Assembly: GCF_021545845.1 (NCBI RefSeq)
Contig: NZ_CP088923.1
Span: 3,224,001-3,288,000 of the forward strand
Length of the DNA: 64,000 nucleotides
Direction: 5' to 3'
Origin: Rhodanobacter thiooxydans
GTDB taxonomy: Bacteria; Pseudomonadota; Gammaproteobacteria; Xanthomonadales; Rhodanobacteraceae
Both the position numbers and the translations under genes were made by a program. This document shows positions 9,001 through 16,075 of this stretch, piece after piece. Numbering within the stretch: position 1 is the first letter of the stretch; every line of letters starts with the position of its first letter. A model generated the notes under the pieces. The model saw only the letters and a program-made list of their open reading frames with translations, did not search any database and was not told the DNA's origin.

Positions 9001-9278
9001 TGGCTCAGACCCGCCTTGGCTGCCGTGATGTCGAACGGGCCGCCTACACGCAGACCCTGTGCGGCATAGCGACCGTCGGAATCAGTCGTCACGATCTTGG
9101 TGGTACCCGACGGCACGTGCACGATTTGCACTGTGGCCCCAGTCACCGGTTGACCGTTGGCATCCACCACTCGGCCATTCACCGCGGATGAAGTCACATT
9201 TTGTGCCATAGCCGGTGCACCCGCCAGCAACGAGGCAATGGCAAACGGCAGGAGTTTGGCGCGAATTCGATTATTCAT
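6036..9278 (-). CDS. TonB-dependent outer-membrane receptor, Oar-like, with carboxypeptidase-regulatory-like domain
   Basis: About 1,080 residues. A signal peptide (LLPFAIASLLAGAPAMAQ) is followed by a CarboxypepD_reg-like beta-sandwich (about 28-115), a plug domain (about 130-250) and a long beta-barrel ending in aromatic MLTLRYTF, the signal for outer-membrane insertion. The domain order matches Oar-type receptors of xanthomonads and myxobacteria. Substrate is not predictable; the family imports peptides, carbohydrates or siderophores using TonB energy. GTG 9281 also fits the frame, but ATG 9278 is preferred; GAGGGA lies upstream. It is monocistronic with its own terminator. Two inverted repeats lie 190-240 bases upstream. 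Confidence 0.88.
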   Translation of the reverse strand: MNNRIRAKLLPFAIASLLAGAPAMAQNVTSSAVNGRVVDANGQPVTGATVQIVHVPSGTTKIVTTDSDGRYAAQGLRVGGPFDITAAKAGLSQSERDNVYLQLGQTSAINLTMAASTAEAKNLGEVTVSASTLAQTFSADNKGLSTNVSGRKLETTPQGNRSIDDIARLDPRINVTDQGDGSISAAGLPNRYNNISVDGISQGDPFGLNANGLPYQGSPISVDTIGEYNISTANFDVTSDTVGADINAVTKSGTNEFHGSVYYAYRNANKMVGDAGWLESSDRGYNYTGYQRDWTGGVTVGGPIIKDKLFFFFSAEREKTVGIGADSANGLDSSLGNGPSTSNRVSPGDLQQVIDTAKALGLQPGSLGASGTTLEDKRYLGKIDWNITDNHRASLTYQYTKETQPIVQGNSSNTIGLSSYWYTKNSLTKNAALQFYDDWTPNFSTEAKISYQSFEQLAGNALNQPQVRVYLSPNSKGPSVYLGEDQYRHENAINTKKWSAFLAGTFYLGDHTIKGGIDYQRNEIYNLFGRTEHGNYTFYGLNNFAQGKYDSYYLYQPAPGYTLNDVAATWTYSQFSPFLQDTWQVNNNLSLTYGVRVNIPHANHAPLYNAAFERTFGYPNNTKLGTKNKVVEPRLAFNYSFDTERMTQLRGGVGLFQTVPPTVWMTNPYQNNGLTVASYSSFDPATAPFSPNPYGQNIPTGTQSQPAAVVDTIDPNFKLPSVWKATLAFDRELPWWGMVGTVELQHIKVRNGIFYQAINIGAPTGLLPDGREQYWARPGQAASSRDAAANRNKAFDRQSTLLTNTQKGKSDSLTLSLSKPFSENWFGDVSFTMTHATDVNPGNSSQAFSGYQYVVRKNVNDEVAGTADRNTARTVKASLTWQHAFFGDYKTSVSAFYSGHSGLPYSWIFSGDANGDGIFYQDPIYIPTIGDSKVSYGKASPQLIQQFQDFVSGNKYLNAHRGQIASRNGDHYGWVNQLDMSFSQEIPGLFKGNKGVVRLDVYNFLNLLDKKWGQTVNTQYNTRTLAGYDGVNAQGQYIYSLPTDKSGNYQPQQLIRYDAGSNPTRVVSRWSAMLTLRYTF

Positions 9279-9466
9279 CACTTGGGTCGTCCCTCAGGCT
9301 CACAACGAAAAAAAGACTCATGCTTGGGGTCAAGAACGCCGTCACGCCCGGCAGGTGCCAGGCGTGCACAGACGCGATGCGTAACCCCGGTTTTGGTATT
9401 GCTGCGGCCCCATGGAGCATGGACCCGCAAAAATTTCCGCTCGCTGGACCTTCCCGCCCGCGCGCT

Positions 9467-9515
9467 CGTTAAGCGATTTTAACGATATTGTGTGACATTT
9501 TTGTAACGGTCACAC
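9467..9515. promoter_or_regulatory. Two dyads upstream of the TonB receptor gene
   Basis: The 350-base gap 9282-9631 has no convincing gene. It holds CGTTAA-N6-TTAACG (9467-9484) and GTGTGAC-N12-GTCACAC (9490-9515). On the minus strand the AT-rich stretch between them contains plausible but non-consensus promoter hexamers (TTACAA, TAAAAT). The dyads may be operators for a repressor controlling the receptor, about 190-240 bases from its start codon. No regulator gene is adjacent. The rest of the gap shows nothing recognisable. Confidence 0.35.
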
Positions 9516-9631
9516 GACAACGGCGGTCATCGAATCTCCCTTGGTTGCAACGTGAATCCTTTCTGCTCAATGAGATAGAGCCAAGCTGGCGCCTTCATTG
9601 CGGCCAGGCCAGCGCCGTCGCCTATCTTGGA

Positions 9632-11344
9632 TCATTCCCTTTTGCCGAGATAACGCGCACGTTTCGCCGGTTTCAGGTTGGCCAGGTCGAGCATCACCAG
9701 GCCGTCCACGCAGCCGGAGAAACCCGGGTCCTCGCCGAAGTCGAAGAACTGCACGCCGGCGGGTTCGACCAGATCGACATACTGGCGATACAGCACCGGC
9801 ATGCTCACGCCCAGCGCGTCCAGGTGGTGTTTCAGCTTGCCCAGGCCGGCGACAGCGTCCAGCCCCTCCAGCGCCGTGCGCACCCCCTGCACCACTTCGG
9901 GCGAGACCACGAAGGGCTGGCGCGCCGCGGCCAGACCCGGTGCGCCGAAATAATGCTGATGCGCCGCGGCGATCCATTCGCGCGCCTCACGCGGCAGGCT
10001 CATCGACATGCTCACCGGGCCGAACAGATAGCGCAGCTCCGGGTGCCGCTGCAGGTACAGGCCGATGCCCTGCCACAACTGATCCAGCGCGCGCGAGCGC
10101 CAGTACGCCGGCGCAATGAAACTGCGCCCCAGTTCCAGCCCCTGCGCCAGGCGCGATTCCAGCGCTGGCGAATAGTCGAACAGACTGGAGGTGTACAGGC
10201 TGCCCATGCCGCGCTCGGCGATCAAGCGGCCGCCGTGGCCGAAGCGGTAGGCGCCGACGATGCGCAGCGCCTGCGGGTCCCACAGCACCAGGTGCTCGTA
10301 ATGCGGATCGTAGGCGTCCAGGTCGCGCCGGGCGCCGGTGCCTTCGCCGACCTTGCGGAAGGTCAGTTCGCGCAGGCGGCCGATCTCGCGCATCACCGCG
10401 CTGTCGGGCGTCCCCATGAACAGCCACGCCTGCTTGCCGTCACCCAGGTCAGCCAGTTTCTCGCAGCGCGAGAGCTCCGCCGCGACCTCCGCGGCCGGCT
10501 CGGGCAAGGCCAGCGGCGCCTGGCCGCCGAACACCAGGCCGCGATGCTGGCCGACCCGGTAGACGTGCCGGCGCATCAGCTTGGCGGCCTGCTTCGGCGA
10601 GCCGCCGCTGCGCTGCGCAAGCTCCTCGGCGCTGACCAGCGCGCCGATGCTGAAACCGATCCGCCGCTTGCCGGGCGCCACCGCCTCGCGCGGCAGCATC
10701 GCTGTGCTCAGCGGCTTGGCCAGCATCGACAGGCCATAGAACATGGCCGAATTGCGCGCCGACACGTGTACCGGCAGCACCGGCGTCTTGCTGCGCAAGG
10801 ACAACCGCGCGAAGCCGTCCGACCAGTGGCCGTCGCGCACGCCGCCGGGGCGCATGCGCGAGACCTCGCCGGCGGGGAACACGATCAGCGCCTCGCCATG
10901 TTCCAGCGCGCGATAGATGCCGCGCAGGCGCGAGGCGGCTCCCTTGCCGAACACGTCCACCGGCAGCAGCAACTGGCCCAGCTGCGGCACCGTCGCCAGC
11001 CAGTCGTTGCCGAGGATGCGCACGTCGCGGCGCACCGAGCCGATCAGCTGCAGCAGCGCCAGCGCGTCCTGCATGCCCAGCGGATGGTTGGCCACCGCCA
11101 GCAGCGGGCCGTCGATGGGAATGTTCTCGAGGTCGCCGGGGTTGACGTGGTGGCTGGTGCCGAGCACGTCCAGCACGCGATCGACGAAGTCGAAGCCTTC
11201 GGCACCACCGACCCGGGCCAGCACGCGGTTGAAGCCGTCTTCGTCGGCCAGCCGCCCCAGCATGCCCGCCATCGGTCGGCGCAGACGCGGGTATTGCGCC
11301 AACCAGGGCACTCGATCGACAAGGGACTGTTCGATGCTCAGCAT
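9632..11344 (-). CDS. Bifunctional acyltransferase, PlsC domain fused to an OlsB-like GNAT domain (OlsF-like)
   Basis: A 570-residue protein with two acyltransferase halves. Residues about 70-250 are a lysophospholipid-acyltransferase (PlsC) domain: NHPLGMQD (H87, D93), then FPAGEVSRM (156-164). Residues about 300-560 resemble the OlsB/hemolysin-type acyl-ACP N-acyltransferase fold (WDPQALRIVGAYRFG, then EGLELGRSFI-like segments). This domain order is that of OlsF, the one-polypeptide ornithine-lipid synthase described in Serratia: the C-terminal half N-acylates ornithine and the N-terminal half adds the second acyl chain. The assignment rests on architecture only. It stands alone, 99 bases downstream of marC on the same strand. 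Confidence 0.7.
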   Translation of the reverse strand: MLSIEQSLVDRVPWLAQYPRLRRPMAGMLGRLADEDGFNRVLARVGGAEGFDFVDRVLDVLGTSHHVNPGDLENIPIDGPLLAVANHPLGMQDALALLQLIGSVRRDVRILGNDWLATVPQLGQLLLPVDVFGKGAASRLRGIYRALEHGEALIVFPAGEVSRMRPGGVRDGHWSDGFARLSLRSKTPVLPVHVSARNSAMFYGLSMLAKPLSTAMLPREAVAPGKRRIGFSIGALVSAEELAQRSGGSPKQAAKLMRRHVYRVGQHRGLVFGGQAPLALPEPAAEVAAELSRCEKLADLGDGKQAWLFMGTPDSAVMREIGRLRELTFRKVGEGTGARRDLDAYDPHYEHLVLWDPQALRIVGAYRFGHGGRLIAERGMGSLYTSSLFDYSPALESRLAQGLELGRSFIAPAYWRSRALDQLWQGIGLYLQRHPELRYLFGPVSMSMSLPREAREWIAAAHQHYFGAPGLAAARQPFVVSPEVVQGVRTALEGLDAVAGLGKLKHHLDALGVSMPVLYRQYVDLVEPAGVQFFDFGEDPGFSGCVDGLVMLDLANLKPAKRARYLGKRE

Positions 11345-11443
11345 GTCTGCCTCCTCGGGTTCCCCCCATCCTGCCGGCCTATTATGACAGCCGCACGATC
11401 ATGCGAACCTTGCTCTGCGACAACAAAGCTTAAGGTCATCGTT

Positions 11444-12055
11444 TCAAACGCTCTCGTGCAGGAAGGCGGCCACGCCGGCCATGAACATCTGTACCGACAA
11501 TGCGATCAGCAGCATGCCCATCACGCGCTCCAGCGCGGTGAGCACGCTCTCGCCGAGCCAGCGGAACAGGTAGGTGGCACTGAGCAGGATCAACGAGCTG
11601 GCCAGCCACGCCAGCAGCAGCGCGATGGTCCAGTCGGCGGTGCGGCCGGGCTGGGTGTTGGTCAGCAGCAGCAACGCGGCCATCGCCGAGGGGCCGGCCA
11701 CGCCGGGAATCGCCATCGGCACGATGAACGGTTCGCCGCCGCCGGCCTTGCCGAAGATGCCGCTGCCGTCGGCCGGCGGAAACACCATGCGGATGCCGAT
11801 CAGGAACAGCACGATGCCGCCGGCGATGCTGATCGACTCCTGCTTCAGCTGCAGCAGCTTGAGGATGTACTGGCCGCCGAACAGGAACACCAGCAGCACG
11901 CCCAGCGCGATCAGCAGCTCGCGCACCATCACCCGGCGCCGGCGCTTCGGCGGCACCTCCTTCAGCAGGCTCAGGAACAACGGGATGTTGCCCAGCGGGT
12001 CCATGATCAGGAACAGCAGGATGCCCGCCGACAATGTGGTCATCTGCGATTCCAT
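11444..12055 (-). CDS. MarC-family integral membrane protein
   Basis: A 203-residue protein with six hydrophobic segments and the MarC hallmarks MDPLGNIPLFLSL near the N-terminus and PMAIPGVAGPSAMA in the middle. Length matches MarC/YhgN proteins. The family was once linked to multiple antibiotic resistance, but that was not supported; the transported substrate is unknown. It lies 48 bases downstream of the SDR gene on the same strand and may share its transcript. Confidence 0.85.
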   Translation of the reverse strand: MESQMTTLSAGILLFLIMDPLGNIPLFLSLLKEVPPKRRRRVMVRELLIALGVLLVFLFGGQYILKLLQLKQESISIAGGIVLFLIGIRMVFPPADGSGIFGKAGGGEPFIVPMAIPGVAGPSAMAALLLLTNTQPGRTADWTIALLLAWLASSLILLSATYLFRWLGESVLTALERVMGMLLIALSVQMFMAGVAAFLHESV

Positions 12056-12103
12056 CTCGACTCCCTTCTCGCTGGCAGCGCCGCAGCACCGCCGGTAAAA
12101 CCA

Positions 12104-12874
12104 TCAACCGGCCCGCAGGTCCAACACCGTGCCGCGTGCCGCGGCGCCCTGCACGCCGAGCAGGTACACCGCAGCGGCGGCGGCGGCGTCCGGCAACGGC
12201 CGCTGCAGGATGTCCTCGCCGAAATACGCCAGCTGCCGCAGCGCGGTGCGCATCGGCGCCGGCAGCATCGCATGGGTGCGCAGCGGACCGCTATCGGTCT
12301 CCTCGTGCAGGATCGCCACGAACCGTTCCAGCGCCGCCTTCGATGCGCCGTAGCCGCCCCAGTGCGCGCGCTGCAGCAGCGCGGGATCATCCAGCACGAA
12401 CACCACCGCGCTGTCGGCAGCCTGGGTCAGCAGCGGCAGGCAGGCCTGGGTCAGTGCGAACGGCGCGTTCACGTTGACGTGCATTGAGCGCAACCAGGCA
12501 TCGGGCTTGTGCATGCTGATCGGAGTCAGTCCGCCGAAGCTGACCGCCGCGTGCACGATGCCGTCGAGCCGGCCGAAGTCGCGTTCCAGCCCTTCGGCCA
12601 GCGTGGCGTAATCGCGCGGCGTGGCCACTTCCATGTCCAGCGGATGGATCACCGGCTCGGCCAGGCCCTCGGCCAGCATGGCGTCATACAGCTGCTCCAG
12701 CTGGCGCTTGCGCTTGCCGGTGATCACCACCGTGGCGCCGGCGCGCGACGCGGCCCGCGCCACCGCGCCGCCGAGCCCGCCGTAGGCGCCGGTGACCAGC
12801 ACCACGCGATCGGCCAGGGTGTCGGCGGCCGGCTGCCAGCCCGTGGGCAGGTGCGACGTGCGCAGCGTCGTCAA
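12104..12874 (-). CDS. Short-chain dehydrogenase/reductase
   Basis: A 256-residue Rossmann-fold SDR: the nucleotide-binding TGAYGGLG lies near residue 30 and the catalytic YGASK near residue 180. It probably uses NADP(H), given the basic GKRKRQ after the second strand. Substrate unknown. There is no ATG or GTG before the Rossmann fold; the only plausible start is TTG at 12874-12872, whose TG overlaps the grxD stop (TTGA). Translation is therefore probably coupled to grxD. The frame is open far upstream but that part is the antisense of grxD and sodB. Confidence 0.8.
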   Translation of the reverse strand: MTTLRTSHLPTGWQPAADTLADRVVLVTGAYGGLGGAVARAASRAGATVVITGKRKRQLEQLYDAMLAEGLAEPVIHPLDMEVATPRDYATLAEGLERDFGRLDGIVHAAVSFGGLTPISMHKPDAWLRSMHVNVNAPFALTQACLPLLTQAADSAVVFVLDDPALLQRAHWGGYGASKAALERFVAILHEETDSGPLRTHAMLPAPMRTALRQLAYFGEDILQRPLPDAAAAAAVYLLGVQGAAARGTVLDLRAG

Positions 12875-13194
12875 GGCGCCACCCCGGCGACGTCGCAAGC
12901 CATGCGGGCCAGCTCGCCGGAGGACTTCAGGTCCTCGATGACGTCGCAGCCGCCGATCAGTTCGCCCTGGATGAACAATTGCGGAAACGTCGGCCAGTTC
13001 GAGAAGTGCGGCAGCGCCGCGCGAACCTGCGGATCGGCCAGCACGTTCACTGCATGGAACACGGCGCCGGCGTCGACCAGCGCCCTGGCCGCGCGGCTGG
13101 AGAAGCCGCACATCGGGAACTCGGGCGTGCCCTTCATGAAAAGCACGATGGGATGCTCGGCCAGCATCGACTTGATTTGCTCGTTGATGTCCAT
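12871..13194 (-). CDS. grxD: Monothiol glutaredoxin (CGFS type)
   Basis: A 107-residue monothiol glutaredoxin with [16 protein letters not shown], the CGFS active site that holds a bridging [2Fe-2S] cluster with glutathione, and the downstream [18 protein letters not shown] motif. It works in Fe-S cluster transfer. ATG 13194 (MDINEQIK) gives the usual family length; an in-frame ATG at 13209 would add five residues, and neither has a strong ribosome-binding site. It is divergent from sodB, sharing a 112-base control region, which fits a shared link to iron and oxidative stress. Confidence 0.92.
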   Translation of the reverse strand: MDINEQIKSMLAEHPIVLFMKGTPEFPMCGFSSRAARALVDAGAVFHAVNVLADPQVRAALPHFSNWPTFPQLFIQGELIGGCDVIEDLKSSGELARMACDVAGVAP

Positions 13195-13306
13195 GGCTCG
13201 GTGTTTCATCTTTACAATGCAGGCAAGCCGGTATTGTACCAGTCACCCGTCGGCTGCCGTCCGCTGCGCCGACCTTTCCTCCCAGCCACCTCCAAGGAGC
13301 CCCATC

Positions 13307-13900
13307 ATGGCGATCGAACTTCCTCCGCTGCCGTACGAAAAGAACGCACTGGAGCCGCACATCTCCGCCGAAACGCTGGAATACCACTACGGCAAGCACC
13401 ACCAGGCCTACGTGACCAACCTCAACAAGCTGATCGAGGGCACCGAGTTCGCCGGTGCCCCGCTCGAGGAGATCATCCGGAAATCCTCCGGCGGTATGTT
13501 CAACAACGCCGCGCAGGTCTGGAACCACACCTTCTACTGGAATTCGATGAGCCCCCCCGCTCCTCAGGGCCGGGGCGGCGGCGCACCGAGCGGCAAGCTG
13601 GCCGACGCGATCAACAAGGCGTTCGGCTCGTTCGAGAAGTTCAAGGAGGAATTCAGCAAGTCCGCCGCCGGCAATTTCGGCTCCGGCTGGACCTGGCTGG
13701 TGCAGCGTCCGGACGGCTCGCTCGGCATCGTCAACACTTCCAATGCGGCCACCCCGATCACCGGCAGCGACAAGCCGCTGTTCACCACCGACGTGTGGGA
13801 GCATGCCTACTACATCGACTACCGCAACGCCCGCCCGAAGTACGTCGAGGCGTTCTGGAACCTGGTGAACTGGGAATTCGCGGCCGGCAACCTGGCCTGA
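13307..13900 (+). CDS. sodB: Superoxide dismutase (Fe-type)
   Basis: Dismutates superoxide in the cytoplasm. At 197 residues it matches Fe-SOD (E. coli SodB 193). Metal ligands are H27, H74, D162 and H166, in [14 protein letters not shown] and [11 protein letters not shown]. Fe preference is inferred from overall similarity to SodB; Mn or cambialistic use cannot be excluded. A short insertion ([10 protein letters not shown], about 83-92) enlarges a surface loop. ATG 13307 follows AAGGAG with ideal spacing. A strong terminator follows 20 bases after the stop. Confidence 0.93.
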   Translation: MAIELPPLPYEKNALEPHISAETLEYHYGKHHQAYVTNLNKLIEGTEFAGAPLEEIIRKSSGGMFNNAAQVWNHTFYWNSMSPPAPQGRGGGAPSGKLADAINKAFGSFEKFKEEFSKSAAGNFGSGWTWLVQRPDGSLGIVNTSNAATPITGSDKPLFTTDVWEHAYYIDYRNARPKYVEAFWNLVNWEFAAGNLA

Positions 13901-13920
13901 TTCTCCCCCGGTATAGACAG

Positions 13921-13951
13921 AAAAAACGGAGCCTGATGGCTCCGTTTTTTT
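13921..13951. terminator. Bidirectional terminator between sodB and purK
   Basis: Stem CGGAGCC/GGCTCCG with a TGAT loop, flanked by AAAAAA on the left and TTTTTTT on the right. It can end both the sodB transcript (plus) and the purEK transcript (minus), whose stop codons lie 20 and 18 bases away. Confidence 0.93.
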
Positions 13952-13969
13952 GTGCCCCGCCGACCCCGC

Positions 13970-15124
13970 TCAACCGAGCGCGGACAACACCGGCGCCACC
14001 TGCGCCTCGCGCCCGAGCGCCGCGGCAATCGCGCCCAGCCGCGCGGCCAGTTGCCGGGCGTCCGGCGCGCACACCGTGGCATGGCCCACCTTGCGGCCAG
14101 GGCGGGCCTGCTTGCCGTAGTCGTGCCAGTGCGCGTCGACGGTGCGCAGCAGCGCGGACGCGTCGGGCAGCTCGCCGATCCAGTTGAACATGGCCGACGG
14201 GCTGCGCGCGCCGGTGTCGCCCAGCGGCAGGCCGAGCACCGCGCGCACGTGGTTCTCGAACTGGCTGGTATGCGCGCCCTCGATGGTCCAGTGGCCGGAG
14301 TTGTGCACGCGCGGCGCCATCTCGTTGCCGAGCAACTCGCCGTCCTTGACGAACAGCTCCAGCGCGAATACGCCGACGTAGCCCAGCCGCTCGGCCAACG
14401 TGCGCGCCAGCGCGGTGGCGCGCTGCTGCAACTGCCCGATGTCCGGCGCCGGTGCCAGGCTCATCGACAGCACGCCGTCGACGTGCCAGTTGCGGGTCAG
14501 CGGCCAGGTGCGGAAATCGCCGTCACGGCCGCGCACGGCAATCACCGACAACTCGCGCTCGAACGGCACCAAGGCTTCCAGGATCAGGCCATGCTTCGCC
14601 GCCTGGGCGCCCAGCGCGGCCCAGGCCGTCTCCGCATCCGTCAGCGCGTGCAGGCGGAACTGGCCCTTGCCATCGTAGCCGAGCCGGCGCGTCTTGAGGA
14701 TCGCCGGCACGCCGATCACGGCCAGCGCCTGATCCAGCTGCTGGCGCGTATCCACCGTCATGAAGTCGGGCGTGTGCAGGCCGCACTCGCGGAACAGGGT
14801 CTTCTCGGCCAGCCGGTCCTGCGCCACCGCCAGCGCCTGTGGCGCCGGCGACACCGCCACCCGCTCGGCCAGCCAGCGCGCCGTCCCGGCCGGCACGTTC
14901 TCGAAATCGAAGGTGACCACGTCGACCTGCGCGGCGAAAGCCTCCAGCGCGTCGTAGTCGGCCCAGTCGGCCACCACCAGCGGCGCAACCTGCCCCGCGC
15001 AGGCGTCGGCCACGTTGTCCACCACCAGCGTTTTTACGCCCAGTGGCGCCGCCGCCAGCGCCAGCATGCGCGCCAGCTGGCCACCGCCGAGTACGCCCAG
15101 CACGGGCTGCCGCCGATCGCTCAT
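13970..15124 (-). CDS. purK: 5-(carboxyamino)imidazole ribonucleotide synthase
   Basis: ATP-grasp enzyme that carboxylates AIR to N5-CAIR with ATP and bicarbonate in purine synthesis. The 384-residue protein begins with the nucleotide-binding [19 protein letters not shown], has ATP-grasp [12 protein letters not shown] in the middle and [17 protein letters not shown] near 270, all PurK hallmarks. Its ATG (15124) overlaps the purE stop as ATGA, so the pair is translationally coupled. The frame runs open to 15988, but the upstream part is antisense or intergenic. Confidence 0.95.
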   Translation of the reverse strand: MSDRRQPVLGVLGGGQLARMLALAAAPLGVKTLVVDNVADACAGQVAPLVVADWADYDALEAFAAQVDVVTFDFENVPAGTARWLAERVAVSPAPQALAVAQDRLAEKTLFRECGLHTPDFMTVDTRQQLDQALAVIGVPAILKTRRLGYDGKGQFRLHALTDAETAWAALGAQAAKHGLILEALVPFERELSVIAVRGRDGDFRTWPLTRNWHVDGVLSMSLAPAPDIGQLQQRATALARTLAERLGYVGVFALELFVKDGELLGNEMAPRVHNSGHWTIEGAHTSQFENHVRAVLGLPLGDTGARSPSAMFNWIGELPDASALLRTVDAHWHDYGKQARPGRKVGHATVCAPDARQLAARLGAIAAALGREAQVAPVLSALG

Positions 15125-15624
15125 CGGCTCGGGTCCGGCTGTTCGAGCACGGCCTCGGTCTGGCGTGCGCGCCAATGCTCCAGCGACGTAGCCAGCGCCG
15201 GATCGTGCAGCGCCAGCACCGCGGCCGCCAGCAGGCCGGCGTTCACCGCGCCGGCCCGACCGATCGCCAGGGTGCCGACCGGAACGCCGGCCGGCATCTG
15301 CACGATCGACAGCAGCGAATCCATCCCGTTCAGCGCCTTCGACTGCACCGGCACGCCGAACACCGGCAGGCGGGTCTTCGCCGCCAGCATGCCCGGCAGG
15401 TGGGCCGCGCCGCCGGCGCCGGCGATGATCACCTGCACTCCGCGTGCCGGTGCCTGTTCGGCGTAGCTGAACAGCAGGTCCGGCGTGCGGTGGGCGGAAA
15501 CCACCCGCACCTCGTGCGCCACGCCCAACTCGGTCAGCACGTTCGCCGCGTGCTGCATGGTTTCCCAGTCCGAACGCGAGCCCATCACCACGCCGACACG
15601 CGGCGCCCTGCTTGTTCCTGTCAT
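15121..15624 (-). CDS. purE: N5-carboxyaminoimidazole ribonucleotide mutase
   Basis: Converts N5-CAIR, the PurK product, to CAIR. The 167-residue protein has the class I PurE motifs [20 protein letters not shown] (catalytic His) and [14 protein letters not shown] 15624 is chosen; an in-frame TTG at 15639 would add five residues. The operon is purE-purK with a 4-base overlap, ending at the terminator at 13921. Confidence 0.95.
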   Translation of the reverse strand: MTGTSRAPRVGVVMGSRSDWETMQHAANVLTELGVAHEVRVVSAHRTPDLLFSYAEQAPARGVQVIIAGAGGAAHLPGMLAAKTRLPVFGVPVQSKALNGMDSLLSIVQMPAGVPVGTLAIGRAGAVNAGLLAAAVLALHDPALATSLEHWRARQTEAVLEQPDPSR

Positions 15625-15682
15625 GGCCGGGCCGTCCAAAAACGGCTATTGTAAGGGCTTTCCCCACTCCGCACATGCAAGC

Positions 15683-15952
15683 ATGGACAAGCGTCTGCTC
15701 GATATCCTGTGCTGCCCGGTCAGCAAAATGCCCCTGCGTCCGTTGGGCAAGCGCGAGCTCGACGCGCTGAACGACGCCATCGGCGCAGGCAAGGTCGACA
15801 CCGTCGCCGGCGCCGCCGTGCGCGAACGGATCGGCGAAGGCCTGATCACCACCGACCACAAGGTGATCTACCGGGTCGAGGACGGCATTCCGGTGATGCT
15901 GCCCGAGGAAGGCATCGGCACCGCCCAGCTGAACGGATTCCCCGCCGGTTGA
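15683..15952 (+). CDS. Trm112-family protein
   Basis: An 89-residue protein starting MDKRLLDILCCPVSKMPL, with the Trm112 CP motif, and ending with the conserved VEDGIPVMLPEE block (YcaR-like). Trm112 proteins bind and stabilise methyltransferases or act as zinc-ribbon adaptors; the partner here is unknown. Only part of the zinc-cysteine set remains (CC near 10; no C-terminal pair), so zinc binding is doubtful. It is divergent from purE. Confidence 0.85.
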   Translation: MDKRLLDILCCPVSKMPLRPLGKRELDALNDAIGAGKVDTVAGAAVRERIGEGLITTDHKVIYRVEDGIPVMLPEEGIGTAQLNGFPAG

Positions 15953-16075
15953 GGCCGCACAACGCTTCCCGACGGGCGCCCGAGGCATGACACGGGCCCC
16001 CGCTTTGCCTTATCGTCAACGCCTGCGCGGCGCCTTCCCAGGTCGGATCGCGTACCAACGTTGCAGGGGTTGGCG

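Noticed and set aside
9488..12487. 999-codon open frame on the plus strand opposite the acyltransferase, marC and SDR genes
   Set aside because: Composition is His/Arg/Gln-rich low complexity with no domain, no ribosome-binding site, and it runs antisense to three well-supported genes. In GC-rich DNA such antisense frames are common.
13211..13238. TTTACA...TATTGT as the sodB promoter
   Set aside because: The spacer is only 15 bases and an overlapping minus-strand reading (TACAAT) is equally good; too ambiguous to annotate.
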